A stretch of DNA of 64,000 nucleotides from assembly GCF_027482425.1 (NCBI RefSeq), contig NZ_JAIXWA010000072.1:62001-126000 (forward strand). The letters are read 5' to 3'. How positions within the stretch are numbered: the stretch's first letter is position 1; the number at the start of each line of letters is the position of its first letter. Positions 61,277-64,000 of the stretch are shown here, one piece after another. This DNA is from Flavobacterium sp. (lineage in GTDB: Bacteria; Bacteroidota; Bacteroidia; Flavobacteriales; Flavobacteriaceae). The notes below the pieces were generated by a model. That model worked only from the letters and a program-made list of their open reading frames with translations. It was not told where the DNA came from and did not search any database. Both the position numbers and the translations under genes were made by a program.

Positions 61277-62617
61277 GATACTCTTCACAATCCCACGCAA
61301 CAAACCATTAAAATCAAAGCCGGGATCTTCTTTTAATCCCATGCGCACCACGACCAAATCATGGCTGGGGAAAATGGCTACCATTTGCCCTTGATACCCG
61401 CTGCAGTAAAACATATCGCGCGGAACATCGGGAAATTTACCCCCTGCATTCAACCAAAATTGTGCGCCATAACGTCCCTCCGAGGTTGGGGTGGGCGTGG
61501 CGACATAGTTTGCCCAATCTTCAGCAAAGATACGCGCTCCATTCCACAACCCTTTTTGCAAGTACAACTGACCAAATCGAGCCCAATCTCTAGGGGTGGC
61601 CCAACCGTAGGACGACCCCACAAAGTTGCCCGCCATATCGGTTTCTACAAGGGCCGAATGCATGCCAATTTTATCCAACAAACTGGTATACCAAAAGTCG
61701 AGATACTCTTGGTGCGATTTAAACTGTTGCCGTAAAATACCACTCAATAAGTTGGTCGTCCCCGAGGAGTAGTTCCAACTCGCATTGGGTTTTCCCACCA
61801 AGGGTTTGTCGCGTTGTACCGCTGGCATATCGCGCGCTTGGAAAAGCATTTGCGTGGCATCACAAATTTTGTCGTACTGTTCTTCCCATTCCAAACCCGA
61901 ATTCATTTGCAACAAGTTGTGAAGGGTAATCTTTTTGCGTTCATCGTTTTGCCATGCCGCGATGGGTGCGGGTTTGCGAACGTCGATTTTTCCTTGGTAC
62001 TGAAGAATTCCGAAATAGGTTCCGGTTAAACTCTTCGTCATTGACCATCCTAGTAACCTCGAATCTTTGGTAAACCCGTCGGCGTAGTGTTCATAAACCA
62101 AGTGGCCTTTGTACAATACAACTACCGCACGAGTACGTTTATTTTTTTCACCCTTGGCATCAAACGCTTGGGCCACTGTCTTTTTTAGTAAGGCATAGTC
62201 GATAGTAGCAAACGCACTGTCTTTGGGCGCTCCCGCTCCAAAAGGATACGGAAGCGATGTATTGGGTTTTAGCGTTCGCCGCGGTACTAGATAGGGTTGC
62301 GAAACATCAAAATCATCATCAATCAAAGTGGCACCCAGTCCAGGACGGTAAATGGCTTTGCGTTCTTTGATTCCATAGACACTGGAAAGGGCAAATTGTT
62401 CCGTTTTATTGACCGAATTTCGGGCCAAATCCACCAACGAGATATCATTATCGCCCGATTCAATTACCTCCAACGAACGGTTGTCGATGAATGTTCCCGA
62501 GGCAACACTTTTGGCTGAAAATCCTGAGATTAAATCCAGTTTTGGGTATACGGTAAGATAAAAAATAAGGACAAGAAGCGTGAGGAGTATAGCAACGTAT
62601 TTCAGGAATTTTTTCAT
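61268..62617 (-). CDS. Beta-lactamase-related serine hydrolase
   Basis: 449 residues with an N-terminal membrane anchor or signal (YVAILLTLLVLIFYLTVYP). The class C beta-lactamase/DD-peptidase fold shows the SxxK motif in GWSMTKSLTGTYFG near residue 193, the Tyr-Ser-Ser motif in NASWNYSSGTTNLLSG near 282 (YxN-like position), and GYQGQMVAIFPSHDLVVVRM near the C-terminus at the third-motif position. It may be an esterase or peptidase facing the periplasm rather than an antibiotic-resistance enzyme. It sits in opposite orientation between sufD and sufS. Confidence 0.88.
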   Translation of the reverse strand: MKKFLKYVAILLTLLVLIFYLTVYPKLDLISGFSAKSVASGTFIDNRSLEVIESGDNDISLVDLARNSVNKTEQFALSSVYGIKERKAIYRPGLGATLIDDDFDVSQPYLVPRRTLKPNTSLPYPFGAGAPKDSAFATIDYALLKKTVAQAFDAKGEKNKRTRAVVVLYKGHLVYEHYADGFTKDSRLLGWSMTKSLTGTYFGILQYQGKIDVRKPAPIAAWQNDERKKITLHNLLQMNSGLEWEEQYDKICDATQMLFQARDMPAVQRDKPLVGKPNASWNYSSGTTNLLSGILRQQFKSHQEYLDFWYTSLLDKIGMHSALVETDMAGNFVGSSYGWATPRDWARFGQLYLQKGLWNGARIFAEDWANYVATPTPTSEGRYGAQFWLNAGGKFPDVPRDMFYCSGYQGQMVAIFPSHDLVVVRMGLKEDPGFDFNGLLRGIVKSIKK

Positions 62618-62742
62618 GGGAATAGCTTGGTTTTAGATGTTCTAAAGTACAGAAAAATTAGATTCAAAAAACAGCGTAAAATGGACAAGTGATAAGGAAA
62701 AGTTAATTGACCGAAATGCCTGTAGAAAGGCGAAAGTTTTAA

Positions 62743-62750
62743 TATCTTTG
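62743..62750 (+). promoter_or_regulatory. -7 promoter box for sufS
   Basis: TATCTTTG lies 23 bases before the ATG at 62774. The box is identical to that of sufA, which would allow sufS to be transcribed separately. Confidence 0.5.
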
Positions 62751-62773
62751 TATTTAGAAAAATTCTAAATAAA

Positions 62774-63988
62774 ATGCTAGACCTACACAAAATTCGCGCG
62801 GATTTTCCCATTTTAACACAGCAAGTGAATGGCAAACCGTTGGTCTATTTTGATAACGGCGCTACGGCCCAAAAGCCCCAAGTAGTGCTCGATGCCATCA
62901 CGAAGTATTATAGCGAAATTAATGCTAATATTCATCGTGGTGTGCACACCTTGAGTCAGCTCGCCACCGATGCATACGAAGAATCCCGCGGCAAGATTCA
63001 GCGTCATTTGAATGCCAAACACGCGCATGAAATTATATTTACCTCGGGCACAACCCATGGCATCAATGCGATAGCGAATGGATTTGCAACTTTATTACAA
63101 CCCCATGACGAGATTTTAGTCTCGGCGATGGAGCACCACAGCAATATAGTCCCTTGGCAAATGTTGTGCGAACGTACAGGAGCCGTGTTGAAAGTCATCC
63201 CCATGAATGAAAAAGGGGAATTAATTCTATCGGAATACGAGGCTTTATTGTCGGAGAAAACTAAAATCGTAACCGTTAATCATATTTCCAATGCGTTAGG
63301 TACGATTAATCCGGTAGAATATATTATTCAAAAAGCGCATGAAGTTGGCGCTGCCGTACTAATTGATGGCGCACAAGCCACCCCACACTTAAAACCGGAT
63401 GTACAGGCTATGAACTGCGATTTTTATGTTTTTTCGGGACATAAAGTATGTGGTCCAACGGGAACTGGAATTTTGTATGGCAAAGAAGCATGGTTGAATA
63501 AGTTGCCACCGTATCAAGGTGGTGGGGAAATGATTGCCACCGTGAGTTTTGAAAAGACTACCTATGCCGATTTACCGCATAAATTTGAAGCCGGAACACC
63601 CAATATTGCTGGAGGTATTGTATTGGGAACGGCCATTGATTATTTGAACGAAATTGGTTTTGAGGCTATCGCAACCTACGAACACGAATTGTTGGAATAC
63701 GCGACTCAAAAGTTGCAACAAATAGAGGGATTGCGAATTTATGGTACCGCTGCCCATAAAACCTCAGTAATCTCATTTAACGTAGGTACCATTCACCCCT
63801 ATGATATTGGCACGATTGTCGATAAGTTAGGCATAGCGGTGCGCACCGGACACCATTGTGCCCAACCCGTCATGGATTTCTTCGGAATTCCCGGAACGGT
63901 TCGCGCTAGTTTTGCTTTTTACAATACCAAACAAGAAATTGATACTTTTGTAGAAGCACTGCACAAGGCCGTGATGATGTTATCTTAA
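62774..63988 (+). CDS. sufS: Cysteine desulfurase SufS
   Basis: 404 residues. This PLP enzyme takes sulfur from cysteine for Fe-S cluster building. Seen motifs: YFDNGATAQKPQVVLDAI, NIHRGVHTLSQLATDAYEES, FTSGTTHGINAIANGF, SAMEHHSNIVPWQMLCERTG, VLIDGAQATPHLKPDVQAM, the PLP-binding lysine in FYVFSGHKVCGPTGTGILYG, and the catalytic cysteine in RTGHHCAQPVMDFFGIPGTV near residue 360. The sulfur acceptor SufE is expected just beyond the window end but is not seen. Confidence 0.97.
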   Translation: MLDLHKIRADFPILTQQVNGKPLVYFDNGATAQKPQVVLDAITKYYSEINANIHRGVHTLSQLATDAYEESRGKIQRHLNAKHAHEIIFTSGTTHGINAIANGFATLLQPHDEILVSAMEHHSNIVPWQMLCERTGAVLKVIPMNEKGELILSEYEALLSEKTKIVTVNHISNALGTINPVEYIIQKAHEVGAAVLIDGAQATPHLKPDVQAMNCDFYVFSGHKVCGPTGTGILYGKEAWLNKLPPYQGGGEMIATVSFEKTTYADLPHKFEAGTPNIAGGIVLGTAIDYLNEIGFEAIATYEHELLEYATQKLQQIEGLRIYGTAAHKTSVISFNVGTIHPYDIGTIVDKLGIAVRTGHHCAQPVMDFFGIPGTVRASFAFYNTKQEIDTFVEALHKAVMMLS

Positions 63989-64000
63989 AAGTTTCGTTTA

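Noticed and set aside
61268-62617. Beta-lactamase resistance gene
   Set aside because: Membrane anchor, size and YSS motif fit general serine hydrolases of this fold. Nothing indicates antibiotic resistance.

Overview
The window reads as chromosomal DNA of a member of the Bacteroidota, most likely Flavobacteriaceae. Supporting signs are: many TAnnTTTG -7 promoter boxes with almost no Shine-Dalgarno sequences, lipoprotein and SPOR-type proteins of flavobacterial style, a GldM-type C-terminal domain, a bacterial GH3-family protein, a DUF4175 giant protein, PorT-like barrels, glutaminyl-tRNA synthetase and a SufABCD/S iron-sulfur system. It is mostly housekeeping DNA. I found no phage, insertion sequence, CRISPR array or recognisable defence island, and no complete multi-gene system that I would call new.

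Layout. Positions 1-7825 are a surface-polysaccharide locus: two Wzy/WaaL-type membrane proteins (the first cut by the window edge), two GT4 glycosyltransferases, a lipoprotein, dTDP-rhamnose genes rfbA, rfbC and rfbD, and a Wzz-like chain-length protein. Positions 7830-12419 hold an uncharacterised 562-residue protein, a GH3-family adenylating enzyme, a CarboxypepD_reg-like protein and a membrane protein related to M23 peptidases but lacking the catalytic domain. Then come tatA with a tiny tatA-like neighbour, tex, a structured intergenic element and rpiB.

Positions 16701-17220 are a 520-base AT-rich gap with several DnaA-box-like 9-mers. Genes to the left run almost all on the minus strand and genes to the right mainly on the plus strand, so I propose this as the chromosome replication origin. 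About 15 kb to the right, mnmG is flanked by three near-perfect ParB/parS palindromes, which fits an origin-proximal segregation locus.

Positions 17221-41465 carry DUF2007, rnr, a DUF2807 protein, a LysE-type exporter, a stand-alone GldM-C-like protein, tRNA-Cys, folB, glnS, an SPFH protein, a beta-barrel, gltX, DUF4175, ybeY, mnmG, a methyltransferase, an OmpH/Skp-like protein, a PIF1-type helicase, a DoxX protein, holB and a secreted adhesin-like protein with SPOR-like repeats. Positions 41686-50010 carry pgk, a LysM lytic transglycosylase, DUF4837, a GNAT enzyme and a minus-strand operon (secreted protein, rnpA, S41 protease, double OmpA). Positions 50590-56950 carry a repeat-rich S74 tail-fibre-like protein and three hydrolases (M1, S8, MBL fold). 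Positions 57120-63988 hold suf genes A-B-C-D and S, with an oppositely oriented serine hydrolase between D and S.

Several start codons were moved inward because a TAnnTTTG box overlaps the longest possible start (DUF2007, gltX, holB, the M23-like gene).
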